This document shows, piece after piece, positions 1 to 11,159 of a DNA stretch of 64,000 bases. The position numbers and the translations under genes are program-made. A model generated the notes under the pieces. That model did not search any database. It was not told the origin of the DNA and was given only the letters and a program-made list of their open reading frames with translations. Source of the stretch: Hermodice carunculata (Eukaryota > Annelida > Polychaeta > Eunicida > Amphinomidae); contig OZ026615.1 of NCBI GenBank assembly GCA_964020975.1, forward strand, positions 27,129,139 through 27,193,138. Direction: 5' to 3'. The first letter of the stretch is position 1, and each line of letters begins with the position of its first letter.

Positions 1-164
1 TACTAATATCCATATGCATGTCCATGCAATTTTTCCCTGTCACCAAAATACTAATATCCAGTTTCATAAAGTCACGTGTGCTTCTTGATTTACAATGTAT
101 TGCACTGGCTCATTTTGTGTATTGAAGTGGCTCTTTGACCTTGGACAACTAATCAAGGTTTAAA

Positions 165-211
165 AAAAAATGGGATCCAGCAGTAGGAGTGTCTTAATAA
201 CATACGTGATC
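165..211. repeat. Left 47-bp direct repeat flanking R1 copy A
   Basis: An A-run followed by TGGGATCCAGCAGTAGGAG and a further ~20 bases recurs at 1167-1213 with four mismatches by eye. The two copies bracket the first R1 repeat. This could be an unusually long target-site duplication or a pre-existing duplication into which R1 was copied. Confidence 0.6.
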
Positions 212-1166
212 ATAAAACAGCATTCAGAGAACGGATTACCCTCCACGCCCACGATCTTTTTTCCCTCAACTCTGCATTTTTTTTTTTTTTTGGTGGGACT
301 TCGCAGTAGAATACTTTACATACAATTTCCATATTGTTGTCTATGAAATGAAAGACCACTTTTGTAAGCTTTCTTGGGGCAGGTCCTGGTGACAGAGACC
401 ACTGTACTGTGTGTCACTCATACGGCCATCAAATACATACTTCAAAATTTTCATAACAAATTTAAAAAGAATGAGAAGAAGCTGGTTTTCAATAGAAATG
501 TGGGCCACTATAATGTGCATCTCCGAAAAAAAAAAAAAAAAAATGGTGAAGCTGCGTTGAATCATTCTTGAGATATTATAATTAAAGTAACATTGTCCCC
601 TTGCGCACCACTCAGACAGCCTCCAAGTAAATACTTAGTTTCATAAAAAAGTTTATAAATACAAAGAGGAAGTTGGTTTTAAATAGGATTCTGGTCCATC
701 ATAAGATGCATCTTCAACAAAATTTTTGGAAAGCTGTGGTCAGTATTTTCTGAGATATTTCAATAACATTTTCAGGGTTGGTGCCACTGAGATGGCCTTC
801 AAATAAATACATTAAAAGTTTCATAAAAAGTTTAAAATAATCAGAGCAAGTTGGTTATATATAGGCTTCTGGTCCATCATAAGATACATCTCTGACACAA
901 ATTTGGTAAAGATGTGACCAGTATTTTTTGAGAGATCGCAGTAACGTTGACCCCATACATTCATAGTTCCATTAAAAGTTTCAAAATAAACAGAGGAAGC
1001 TGGTGTTCAATAGGAAGCTGGTCCATCATAAAGTCCTTCTGTGATAAAAATTTGGTACAGCTACAGTGAATATTTTTTTAAATATCACGGTAACATCGAC
1101 AAGACAGACAGACGGACAACAAAGGGGACGACAATACCTTCCAGCACTTTATGTGCCGAGAGTAAT
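211..1166 (+). repeat. R1 repeat, copy A (~956 bp)
   Basis: This is an interspersed repeat built of four diverged 150-200-bp blocks. Each carries the theme AATAAATACTTTAAAGTTT, then GAGGAAGCTGGTTTT, then TGGTCCATCATAAGATGC, then TTTGAGATATCGCGGTAAC. It ends with a GACAGACGGACGG-like stretch, then ACAATACC, a small hairpin (GCAC-TTTAT-GTGC, about 1137-1149) and GAGAGTAATAAA. Other copies lie at 18248-25929 (interrupted) and 44195-45155, and a related family at 60.6-61.2 kb. There is no open reading frame of note. The T-rich body and conserved hairpin tail resemble a retroposon 3' end, but the class is unassigned. Confidence 0.7.
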
Positions 1167-1213
1167 AAAAAATGGGATCCAGCTGTAGGAGTGTCTTGAT
1201 AACATACCAGATC
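1167..1213. repeat. Right 47-bp direct repeat flanking R1 copy A
   Basis: Partner of the 165-211 repeat, with four differences by eye. It follows directly on the AATAAA-like tail of R1 copy A. Confidence 0.6.
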
Positions 1214-2341
1214 CCAAAATATTAATTATTTTGTCAAATCCTTCTTGACCTACCAGTATTTCATATGGAAACTAATCTCCATTTTGGGCATTTTCATCCC
1301 AACTTCTTAAATACCCATTGTCTCTCCAAAGCACTTTTAACACTGCATTCAGGGTACATTCATGTCCATAATGCTGATGGAATACCTAGCAATGTCTTGC
1401 CAACAGTTTCTGTCTCACAAATCTAAAGCACCAGATTATCCAACTTTTCAAGTACACCCTACTTTTGAAACAAATTGGATCAATGGTTTATCCCAATTAA
1501 GCACTTCAACTTTCATCAGAATTGGATCTTGTAAGTGTCCCGCTTATCTTGTTTGTGTTATAATTTGTGGAGATGGCACTCATATGAGTCACTGATTACA
1601 CACTTTAAAGTAACATAGACAATATACAAAGACAAAACACAATTTTACAGGTCTCTATATTTTTTTTTTCATTCATTTATTATGTCGCAAACCTGCACAA
1701 TAAATGGGGATTACAATGTAATGGTATATGTGTTGCATGATCAAGGAGAAGTTATACAGGATGAATCTTATTTGAAGAATGTTGTAGTGCTACACACATG
1801 TACATGCATGTATTCAAACCAAAAACCTAGCTTATGGTAAGCAAAAGTGATATTTTGACCCTAAAACTGGCAACCAGATCTTTGAGAGGTAAGCTGTATA
1901 ATGGAGGCGACGAAAAATGTCAGCGAGCCACGAAATACAATAGTCTTCAAGTTTGGGGTTCCATCATATTAAGCAGATGTCTGATGGTAACAAAGAGGAG
2001 ATGTACAGGCAGCCATAGCTGGATCCATATGTGGCTTTCACTGCAACATTAAGAGGATACAGACTGATCAAAAACAGCTGTCTCTTCAGCTACACATACA
2101 ACCCCAGACACTCATCTGTTCTGTTCCATGGGAGAATTGACAACTTTCCTTGGCATGAGTTGTGCAATCAACATGCTCATCCCATCACAAAAAACAGCTG
2201 TCAATCAACACGGACTGACGTCATGGTGTACAGACAGCATTTATCTAGAATATCTCATCTAAGGTGTTTTCTAATAACAGGACCTTCATGCAAAAATATT
2301 GAATCAGCTACATGACATTTGGTTATCATGCAGACCCTTCT
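1214..2341. other. No gene seen; AT-rich unique-looking sequence
   Basis: Short open frames occur on both strands but none resembles a known protein or has convincing exon structure. A perfect TGACGTCA octamer (CRE type) lies at 2217-2224. Confidence 0.5.
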
Positions 2342-2345
2342 TTAA

Positions 2346-2533
2346 CCCTTTCCCCTAGAATTAAGACGGCATCAACATTTTTCCTTGGCATGTTACCTTG
2401 ATACATGTGCATGGTAGGTCTCATTGACAATTCTCATACAAATTGTTTTTCATTACCACTGAACTTAGTCAAAGACATTGAAGCAGACGACATTTGACCA
2501 CCAGCTGGTTTTGACCTGTCTAGGGGGAAAGTG
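2346..2533. mobile_element. TTAA-flanked MITE, 188 bp
   Basis: The left terminus CCCTTTCCCCTAGA matches the inverted right terminus CACTTTCCCCCTAGA. The flanks are TTAA (2342-2345) and TCAA (2534-2537), a TTAA duplication with one change. Part of the interior (2440-2540) recurs in the opposite orientation at 31331-31432. It carries no coding capacity, so it must have been moved by a TTAA-targeting transposase (piggyBac or Kolobok type). Confidence 0.7.
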
Positions 2534-2924
2534 TCAAGAAAGTTGTCTGGCTAAGAAGCCTAACACCCTTTGTTTTACGTTCCTTTCACTGGATAATGTA
2601 ATGATCCTGTGTCCAGGAAAAGGGGAAAATGTCTTTTAAGCTGTGCAGATAGTGTAAAAAGTATTTCCATGGGGAAAACATAGAGTGAAGTAAAATTCCT
2701 TTTTCACACCTTATATTTAGCACCATTCTGACCACACATATTAAGGGTATGCAACTAAATCTTTTTAGGTTTAAAAAAAAAACAAAAAACAAAAAACGTT
2801 GTGCATCAACAGTTTCAGTTTCACAATTAGAATTTCAAGTTTTTGTAAAATCACAATCCAGTACTTTCAGTATTGAAGTCCATCATGTTAAACTTGCAAG
2901 ACCACTATGCCATAATGTTATTAA

Positions 2925-3049
2925 TCATGTGTTTTCATACTGGCCTCCTAATACAGATACGAGGCCTGCCATATTGGTCCGCGGTTGAAGGCAGACAACC
3001 AATATGGCAGATCGAGGATCTGTAAGGAGGCCAATATGAAAACACATGA
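2925..3049. mobile_element. Double-hairpin TTAA MITE, copy 1 (125 bp)
   Basis: It is flanked by TTAA at 2921-2924 and 3050-3053. The termini TCATGTGTTTTCATA are inverted repeats of each other, running on through TTGGCCTCCT to an ACAGAT motif. An inner perfect 13-bp inverted repeat CTGCCATATTGGT lies at 2966-2978 and 2998-3010. So almost the whole element folds. A second copy with the same architecture but different bases is at 32994-33116. Confidence 0.75.
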
Positions 3050-3102
3050 TTAATGATGTTTGTTTTTTTTTAATTGACAGGAACGAACAACATTTCAAAC
3101 TG

Positions 3103-3119
3103 CCCCCCCCCCCCCCCCC
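3103..3119. repeat. Poly-C tract (17)
   Basis: Uninterrupted C run. It is one of about a dozen G or C homopolymers of 14 or more bases in the window. Confidence 0.9.
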
Positions 3120-3170
3120 ACCAACTCTTCCACGGCTGTTCTTTCGCGAAATCGCTGGCACGGCTCCAAG

Positions 3171-3178
3171 TGACGTCA
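3171..3178. promoter_or_regulatory. Perfect CRE-type octamer TGACGTCA
   Basis: This is the palindromic CREB/ATF consensus. Others lie at 2217-2224, 4518-4525 and 33442-33449. Occupancy cannot be judged from sequence. Confidence 0.35.
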
Positions 3179-3235
3179 CTAATACAGGTCCTGCAGTATG
3201 GTTCCCACTCTCTCTCTATACATATATACCTATGC

Positions 3236-3238
<3 letters not shown>

Positions 3239-3280
<42 letters not shown>
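3239..3280. repeat. (TG)21 microsatellite
   Basis: 42 bp of uninterrupted TG dinucleotide. Confidence 0.95.
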
Positions 3281-3283
<3 letters not shown>

Positions 3284-3590
3284 ACATAGTTACAAGTCTA
3301 TATTTAGAATGATTGTATGTTTTGCTTGATTCTGTATAATTCATGATGGTTTGAACCATGCTTACGGATTGTACACCTGTACACACTATCCCAAGTACTT
3401 CAGATGCCAACTTGGGTGTAGATTACCTTTGTCCAATTCCCTTGTGTTTACCAATGGTAATTAATCTCATAATTTATAAGGGAGTATATTTTCACACTTG
3501 GGGATCTCATGATTGTTATGACACATACAGTCCACCATTAAAATGTACCGTCCACTCTGGCCAATATATGGCTCATGAGCTACATGTAGT
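3281..3590. other. No gene seen
   Basis: AT-rich spacer between the TG tract and the next transposon. No structure noted. Confidence 0.5.
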
Positions 3591-3594
3591 TTAA

Positions 3595-5236
3595 GGACTG
3601 GTAAGACACCAAAAACCTTTGCATGGCCGATTTTGAGATTTCAACGGTTTTTACAAGATGAATGTCATTTCTATTAGTTGTCAAAATTTCAAGCTTTTAA
3701 CTACAGTAGAAATATGAGAAAAACGCCAAAAACCACACAAGTATGTGGACATCCGAACGTCCATGTGTCATTATTTTGGTTTTCGGCCGCCAAATGGAAC
3801 AATGCCACCTGTCAATCATATACTTAACAGCCTGTCACGTGGCTGCAGGTAGCAACGGCCCATGGCAAAATGAGAGTGGTATCAGGGCGGCAATGCAAAA
3901 CAAGCAACATGCCGAAAGTATGTTTGTGGGCAGGGAAAAGATGCAAACATGCTAACATATCATAGCCTTAGTGGTTTACTTTATAGTTATCTTGCTTGTT
4001 TTGTGTTCTAATGAAGGGAGACTTTAAATGTTCAAGAGGAGCGGCAATCGTCTAACGATGTCCCTTCAAAGGCCGTGCCGCGATGGATTACCCCAGTGGT
4101 CCTGCACACCAAAGACAGACGGGAAAAAAATTGACACTCTAATCAACAATACCCACGTACATGATAATATTTTATCGAAACCCAGGGATGAGGAAATTAA
4201 AGTACAAATAAACACATCGAAATAAGCATAAACGTGAACAGCAGAGAAAACACACAAAATAAAGTTACAAAATTCAGGTTGGAAAGAGAAATGACACTCA
4301 TTGACAAAATAACTACAAAATAATGACAAGCTAACTAGCAAACTACATAAAGTATACAGATATGAGTAAATACAATAAAATACTATCCCTGAAAACGGGA
4401 TGAAGAGGTACCCCATCCGTGCACAGACCACGAGCAGCCGTAGGACGCCCACCGAAGCAAGGCAACACAACTTTCGTTGCCAGGCTTGAGGTCGCAGGGC
4501 CTGAAGGGCCGCCTCCGTGACGTCACGCTTTGAAACCAGACTGTTGTAGTCGCCGTTTGACAGATCGCTGAATAATGCTTTCTGTACTTCAAAGGCTCTT
4601 TTATTCATGTGATTGGCCAAAAATTGATTGACAACCTCCCCAAATGTTAAGGGACGATGTTTTCTACGTTTTGTACAAATATCAGCACAACTTGACCAAA
4701 TGGTATTGTTTCAGAGGCAAATGATCAACATCAAAGGCCTTTGAAGCTTGTTTTCTCAGAAAGGATAATAGGACGAGAACCCCACCTAAGAATGGTTATT
4801 CCAAGAAAACGGCTGGGCGAAATTTAATCCGGTTAACGGCTTTTGATTCTGTAATGTCTGAACTGCAAAAACGATTCAGCAATTTTCAAAATTTTGCTTT
4901 CGTTCTTTTTCTATGAAATGAAGAAAATGAACATCCTGAAAATCAAAGGGAAAATTGAAACATCAAACTTTGAGGATGGATAACAAAAAAAACGAAACCA
5001 AACATAAAAAATCGTAGGATCGTTTTTTGTTGCCAATATGTCAGGATTAAGATCCAAGTGTAATTATGATTTTATCACAAATAATTAGTGACTTATATCA
5101 ACATTTAAAAATACGGGCCATATAAATTCTTTGGAGTATGACGATTACACACATATATGATATGTTATCCTAACACAAATAGAGTTTTAGCTAGGATTGA
5201 CTAAAGTGGGATTTATTTTTGGTGTCTTACCTGTCC
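3595..5236. mobile_element. TTAA-flanked DNA transposon, 1,642 bp, non-autonomous
   Basis: The left terminus GGACTGGTAAGACACC and the inverted right terminus GGACAGGTAAGACACC match at 20 of 21 positions when extended to the A-run. Exact TTAA duplications lie at 3591-3594 and 5237-5240. The interior has no recognisable transposase. A CpG-richer block at about 4390-4570 contains the start of a 184-residue minus-strand frame (4066-4620) that then becomes AT-driven and hydrophobic. It also holds a TGACGTCA at 4518-4525. That block may be captured foreign sequence. The superfamily is Kolobok or piggyBac by target site; the termini do not decide. Confidence 0.75.
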
Positions 5237-5370
5237 TTAACAATTTTTTCAGTGACAGGGGGGTCCCATTACATGTATTATGAGGCTTCATTGGTCTAAC
5301 TGTTATTCATTGACATGACAGTCCAACAAATATTGTATATAAAATACAGAGTTCTTGTTCTAAGCTTTAA

Positions 5371-5624
5371 CTCTTTCAGTCTCACATTTTGGACTGAGTC
5401 AACAGCTTTTCTCAGTGCACTCAGGGTGCAATGCACCCAAAGCACACAGAGGAAAGCTGTTGACCTGGACTATTACATTTGATGAAACTACATGCACACT
5501 GGTGTTTGAATGAAAGGCCTTTTTTTTTACAAAGGACATGAATCCAGCAGCCTCATTATAATTCACAGCAGTTCCTTTTAGGTACAGCACAGTTCAACTT
5601 TAGTCAGAGTTGGCACTGAAAGAG
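5371..5624. mobile_element. TTAA-flanked MITE, 254 bp
   Basis: Termini CTCTTTCAGT and ACTGAAAGAG are inverted repeats, and TTAA lies on both sides (5367-5370 and 5625-5628). The interior contains a second inverted motif, CAACAGCTTTTCTC and GAGGAAAGCTGTTG, shared with the elements at 28153, 28415 and 52812. Confidence 0.75.
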
Positions 5625-5653
5625 TTAAATGGATATCACCAGCATGTCATCAA

Positions 5654-5678
5654 TTTTTTTTTTTTTTTTTTTTTTTTT
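5654..5678. repeat. Poly-T tract (25)
   Basis: Uninterrupted T run. Confidence 0.9.
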
Positions 5679-6454
5679 GATTGGTGAACAAAATCTGTGT
5701 TATGGATGTGAGATGTAATCTATTCCAAATCATCATGTTTACCAACATTTTGCAGCACAAAATTGATAGGGCCCGTTGGCAATTGGCAGCTTGGTTTCCT
5801 CATTTTATAGTCTCCTGGCTATGACATGCTGAATACACTTTATATCAAATAAATCCCCATCACAGCAAACGGTGTAAGATGTCCGTCTTGGTACAAACAT
5901 CTGTGACAATCAACTCTTCCATAACAATCACATGATCTGCAGATAATCAGTAGTTGGCTCAAAAACATTTCATCTTGTGGAATCCAAATAATCTATGTCC
6001 AACTGTGTTAAAGTACCACCTTTTCCCAGTTATATGCATGTCAGTCAAACGGTATGCTTGGTGCTTTCAAAAGTACAACAGATATATCTGGTGCTGCATG
6101 AAATGACACCCACAAACCACTTTGTATAGTTCTAATAAAGCATACTAGAAATAAGAGGACCATGATGGTCCTGCACTCTGCTGCTTTATAGCTGAGGAGT
6201 ATTGACTGATCCTGAATATAACAAGACTTTTGAAAAATATCCAATTCCTACTTATAAACAGTTTTCAAGGTACAGTATCTGACAATATACTTACTTACAT
6301 TATTTTAATCTTTATGGCCATAAGTCAATATTTGTCTGTTCAATTGTAAAGGTGGCTATCCTGAAAGAGGCTATACAAGCCTTAAGGATAGTCTCCTCAA
6401 CAATACCAGTAATACATGTAGATGGTTTCAACGGAATGTATTATCTTCATATCC
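5679..6454. other. No gene seen
   Basis: Only short frames. No repeats or domains recognised. Confidence 0.5.
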
Positions 6455-6823
6455 CAGTGTTGCCAACCCTCCCGAATCAATCAGGAGTCTCCCGAAAATT
6501 TAGGCATGTGCTGACTTGATCCCCTCCTCACGAATCTCACGAAAATTTCCACAAATCTGCCTTTTCACAGTGATATTTTCAAGGCAAATCAAGCTTCTGT
6601 GCTTTTCCCGGTAGTTTAGCACTCATGCCAACACTCAAACTTGAATCCCAGTACCCTCAAATGTCACAAAAATGCATGTTTTGATGTCTATTTTTGAACA
6701 AAAAAAAAAAAAAATCGAGGGAGCATGCCCCCCGACCCCCACCCAAGGAGGACTTTGCAGCTTTGCTGCTCACCACTTCATAATCTCCCGAAAATATATA
6801 ACTCCACCAGGTTGGCAACACTG
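6455..6823. mobile_element. hAT-like MITE, 369 bp
   Basis: A perfect 14-bp terminal inverted repeat, CAGTGTTGCCAACC, lies at 6455-6468 and inverted at 6810-6823. Termini beginning CAGTG are typical of hAT elements. A clean 8-bp target duplication is not visible, only a weak ATAT similarity. The interior repeats TCCCGAAAAT-like and CTCACGAAAAT-like motifs and has an A-run and a C-rich block. A related diverged sequence (AGGAGAGTTGGCAA) is near 49830. Confidence 0.7.
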
Positions 6824-7574
6824 ATATACATATTGTATACTGCATTGTTGGAATAAATGAATCTTGAATCTTTAACCCACATACATGTATATGAAAAACT
6901 GTTCTTGTCACCCTGACAAAAAATTCATCCATATACAATACAACAAAATAGTCCCCACATTATATGGCCACCCCTTGTACAAAAATCAATCTCTCTCCAT
7001 ATGGTTAATGTGATGAAATTCATGTACTTCTTAATTCTTAATGGAGATGTGGTTTTTGTATATACATGTTGGAGGCTATGTTCAGGAGGCCTCATGTGGG
7101 GGGAGGAGGGCACAGTGCCCAACTTCAAACTAGACCCACTGAAGGTCCACAATTGTATTCAATTTAAAAGTCTCTATTCAGATGTTTCTTAAGTTAATGT
7201 CTTCCCAGTTAACATAATCATTGCTGCAGATGTATATGTTTACACACTTTGCAGTAAGGCTACAATAGGTTAATCCATGTTACCAGGTGGACCCAAGAGA
7301 ATTGATTTGTCACTCTCACTGCTATTATTACCATTGTACATTGTAGTTGTCTCCTTTCAGCAGGCTACAAAGGAAATTAAATCATGCTTCCAAGTATACA
7401 AATACATAGCCCTGCTTGTTCCGAACAGAAAATTTACTTTTTTGGCATTTCCTTAATGCTGGTGGATTTAAGTCCCCGATTCTGGAAATGAATGCCAACT
7501 CAGTACTTATCCTGCATAACCATGTTGATATGGCACTTGCACATAACTACCTCCATTGAACTATTCTTTTTGGA
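6824..7574. other. No gene seen
   Basis: Nothing recognisable apart from TACATGTA-like motifs and short frames. Confidence 0.5.
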
Positions 7575-7858
7575 GAATGGGGATTTGGTTGAGTGGATTT
7601 GTGCTTTTCCCATTTCAGCTGGGGGCGACTGGTGCCAAAGGTTGCAGGTTCGAGTCTCGCTCATTCCGAACATAAAATAAGGTGAACAGTTTTCATTGTA
7701 AAAAGGAATTTTCTGTGTATACTTCCCATGTGGAAAACGGTAATATTTGATGCTACACACCCATTTTTGTTTGCTCACCCTGCTATACATGCAAGGAATG
7801 AGATGCCTATCATGTACATTTACATATATTAAAATGAAAAAAAAAAAAAAAAAAAAAA
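7575..7858 (+). mobile_element. tRNA-derived SINE with poly-A tail
   Basis: The head has an A-box-like TGGTTGAGTGG (7586-7596) and a good B box GGTTCGAGTCT (7647-7657). GAATGGG at 7575 can pair with CTCATTC at 7660-7666, as in an acceptor stem. The ~92-base head is followed by a ~170-base body and a 22-base A run (7837-7858). The degenerate T-stem and lack of a sensible anticodon loop argue against a working tRNA gene. No clear target duplication was seen. Confidence 0.5.
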
Positions 7859-9570
7859 CACACACTACCACGAGACCTCCCAAAGCAATATCTGTATCCA
7901 AAACTGAATTCCTCCACTGAACGGTTTGGCCAGAGACATTGGCATCACTTTAGGGCAGACATGTACAGACATTGAATCCAATCAATTAAAAACATTGATT
8001 CCAATGGAATCTTTCTTCATGAATGGCCATTAGTATCACAAAACACACTTAACTTCAGAATTTTCTCTGTGAGCAAGTGCAAACATCCTGGACCTACATC
8101 AAGAATCACATACCATGTTGTAATGATGGTCAGATCAAATGACAGTGAGTTCAGACATGAAAGGGCCTTTGTAACATGGGTGGTAGGAACAGACCAATAG
8201 GGAGCTGGGGAAAAGGTGTTGATTGTATCACATAATGAACACTTTTCACACAATAGCATTGCTGGTGTTGTGCAGTGCAGCATGACCTACAGGCAGTGTG
8301 TTGCAGCAGGGATGTGGAAAGAGATGGATATACCATGGGCTCAAGGTGTCAGCAGTAATCCTGCTATGCTCAACTGAGTGCAACGACTACAAAGTGACAT
8401 GAAACACAATATGTGGCCTAATCCCCTGAGTCCTTCCTTGTGATGTTGGAGGAGACATGGTTGTAATGGGTACGCTAGTCCCCTTGTCCAGTGCCATATT
8501 ATTCCCATGATGTTTCAAAAGCTTTTGGATGCGTGCGCAAGTAGTTTCATTATTTGAATCAGAGCAAGACAAACACAATGGGGCAATTATTATCAAAATC
8601 AGACTGTTGGAAGGAAAGTTAAAACAACTTTCATCCCAACATTCGATAGTTTTATACATCTTTGAACAAATTCATTGATTATTTATCACTATTTTGCGGT
8701 CTTGGCTATCATTAGAACCGCAATGTTTACATTGGTCGAACAAAAGTCTTGCAAATGGAATCAATATTTTCACTGGCCAAGAACGCACTCCAACGTTATT
8801 TTGAATAATTTGATGCGTGAAGTTGGCTTTTTGTGTGAGAAAATAGTGAGTGCCGACCTTCACCAGCCAAACATGGTCGCATCACATGAACATTTACATG
8901 ATAGCTTGTAAATATTGCATATAAGTGGGATCTTCAACCAGAAGTGATCGCTACATGGAAAGTTTGCAATGCTGACGATAAGCGGCAAACAAAAAAAAAA
9001 AACAAAAAAACAAAAAAAAAAACAAAAAACAAAACCTCATTTAACCCTCTGACCACTGCTAACCAGTGATGGTCTCCAAATGCTGCAACTCTTATTATGA
9101 GCCCCTTCATCACTGTTTATAAAATAGGCATCTATAGACAATCTTTATTTAAAGATTTGCAACGAGTACTGAAAAAAAAGTGAAATAAAGAGAGCTCAAA
9201 GCTATTGTTTGAGTATATAATACAAGTGGATTAAAATACAAGGTCAGAGACCCCCCCCCCCCCCCCATTGCATTTATATAGGCCATTAATCAATATTGTC
9301 TTCCCTAAAAGGTGACAGAATTTGTTTTTGTGTAAATTATGTAACCAATAAAAAGTAGTTTCCCTGGCTTGCCTACCCTTAGTTTTTCAGTATTACATAA
9401 ATTTCTCAAGTTTGTTCAAACAAACATGCAACAGTACAAAAATAAGAAAAAGGTGGTTTAACTTTCCATTTTGTGCATTCACCGTGTTTTGAACAACTTG
9501 TTTTGAGAGAAAAAAGGTTTTCAGGAAATTACTGTACTGCAAAGCAAATATGCTAATGATTTATTTTTTG
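7859..9570. other. No supported gene; A-rich and C-rich tracts
   Basis: It contains an A-rich simple repeat with interspersed C (about 8991-9036) and a 16-base C run (9251-9266). Minus-strand frames at 8017-8659 are somewhat cysteine-containing but match no family I recognise. The phrase GCAGGGATGTGGAAAG occurs near 8308 and again near 9579, hinting that 8.0-8.7 kb and 9.6-9.9 kb share decayed repeat sequence. Confidence 0.4.
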
Positions 9571-9923
9571 TTATCGCAGGGATGTGGAAAGTGATACATG
9601 CCTGGCTGTAGGGATCTGGTAATGTTGTTTCAGCACTCGAATCAAGCACTTAATCCGTCGATGACTTGAGTCAACCCAACACACCCCTGTACAATAGGGG
9701 CAGAGTCCGTGGTATATCCCTCTCTTTCCACATTCGTGGTTGCAGAAACAGTTGTTGTTGACACCTTCCCCTGAACAGCCCAAACTAAGGCATTGTTCCA
9801 GCAGGATCTGTGCAGATGACCACAGGAGTTGGAACAGTACAGACATGTAGTCCTAGAAAAATTCCAAGTCCCTGTCATATCTAGCATGACATCACTGTCG
9901 ACATAATGAAAGTTCATGTACAT
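9571..9923 (-). pseudogene. Cysteine-rich coding remnant, unrecognised
   Basis: Two overlapping minus-strand frames of about 90 residues are open here. One reads NNNCFCNHECGKRG followed by GLCPYC, and the other TCLYCSNSCGHLHRSC, both suggestive of metal-binding clusters. Only one, or neither, can have been the real frame. It lies downstream of the SGNH-like remnant on the same strand and may belong to the same decayed gene or element. Function unknown. Confidence 0.2.
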
Positions 9924-10439
9924 GACTCAATTTACCACATTAAATCAGTGTCCATGCCAGGCATGAGCTCTGAAAAAAATAAGTGAATTAAATTTCAAAA
10001 ATTTATTGCTTTTTTACCTGCAATAGGTTTCTTGTAGTGTGCACTCTCGTCATTATGACACGTACTCCTCTGAAAAATTAACTGGTGAGTGGGAATACTG
10101 CCCAACTCACTTAAATCTGTCATTTTGGCTTCCACCATCTGCTCTTCCTACTGCCATATTGGTAAGTGGAAAATACATGAGCAAGTAGTCACACTTGACT
10201 GTGCATGTGACAACTTGCATAAGCAGCAAAGTACACCATGCTCAAAAGGCAGGGGAAAAATGTCCTGCACCAAGGAATATCTTGGTCAGTACCTACCACC
10301 CTTGTTACAAGTCATTTATAACATGTCACAATGACCATTATGCCATCACAATCAACTCGGTCTTCGACCCCATTGATTATGTGGCAAGATGGTCCTGTGA
10401 CATGTTATAACTATCACTTACATTGCTCCATTTCTTTGA

Positions 10440-10913
10440 AGAATAGTGTCATTGTTCCTTTATAAACTTAATACACTCAAATAGATAATCTCCTCCCGCC
10501 GGTCCTCATACTATGCTGCGGTGATGTACTGGGGTTTCCTTTGTAGAAAAATGTGGAGAACCAAAACTTGCTTTAGGGAGCATAGTCCCAGGAGCTCCTT
10601 CACTAGATCATGAGGTGTTTCTGCACAACAGAAGCCTCGCGCCTGCATAAATCATTGCCACCAACTGGAAGAATTATGAGCTGGGGTTTGAACCTTTGGA
10701 TGATGACTGGCTTGGTTGCATGTCTCTGTTCAAAGTGTCCAGCACTGAAGCACCGGCTCGTCCATGTAATTTAACTGTAAACTGTGTCAAGTCCATTTTC
10801 AGTAACAGTTTTCCTTTTGAAAAGGCAGTTTCAAGCCTGTGGATGAAGCTATAGCCAAGTATCAAGATCCATGGTTTTGTCATCCTCATAATGGTCCACT
10901 GAATGGAGATCAA
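10440..10913 (-). pseudogene. SGNH-hydrolase-like coding remnant
   Basis: The minus-strand frame 10674-10913 contains KPWILILGYSFIHRLETA, which resembles block I of the SGNH esterase fold (usually G-D/H-S-F followed by V/I-R-R-L), then a G-R-A-G segment. Downstream, near 10652-10664 and in another frame, the bases encode GGND, the family's block III (usually GxND). Further on is DLVKELLGLCSLKQVLVL, fitting the helix-strand that follows. SGNH domains of this kind occur both in host genes and in the first protein of CR1-like LINEs. The change of frame between blocks shows the segment is not a functional exon. Origin undecided. Confidence 0.4.
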
Positions 10914-11159
10914 CAGATGGAAATGGATCTGGATTCAGGTATGCCTTGCTGAATTAATATTGCTCAAACACTAAGTCTGTGATGACGATATTGAATGATG
11001 ATGAACAATTGTAAGTTGTAAAACTGAAGAGAAAAACTGATGATGAATAAGAAATACTGGCACAACCTTCACGAAGGTGTATCTCTCATGGAGATTTAAG
11101 CTGCATTGAATGAGAGATTCAAATTTCAGACCCAGGAAGGAAGAGCTGAACAGATGGAC

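Noticed and set aside
165-1213. LTR pair from the flanking 47-bp repeats
   Set aside because: Too short, no TG...CA ends, no primer-binding site and no coding region between them.
4066-4620. 184-residue minus-strand frame as a membrane protein gene
   Set aside because: It lies inside a TTAA-flanked element, its hydrophobic half reflects T-rich codons, and it shows no family similarity.
7575-7666. Functional tRNA gene
   Set aside because: T-stem mismatches, no convincing anticodon arm and an attached body with A tail indicate a SINE.
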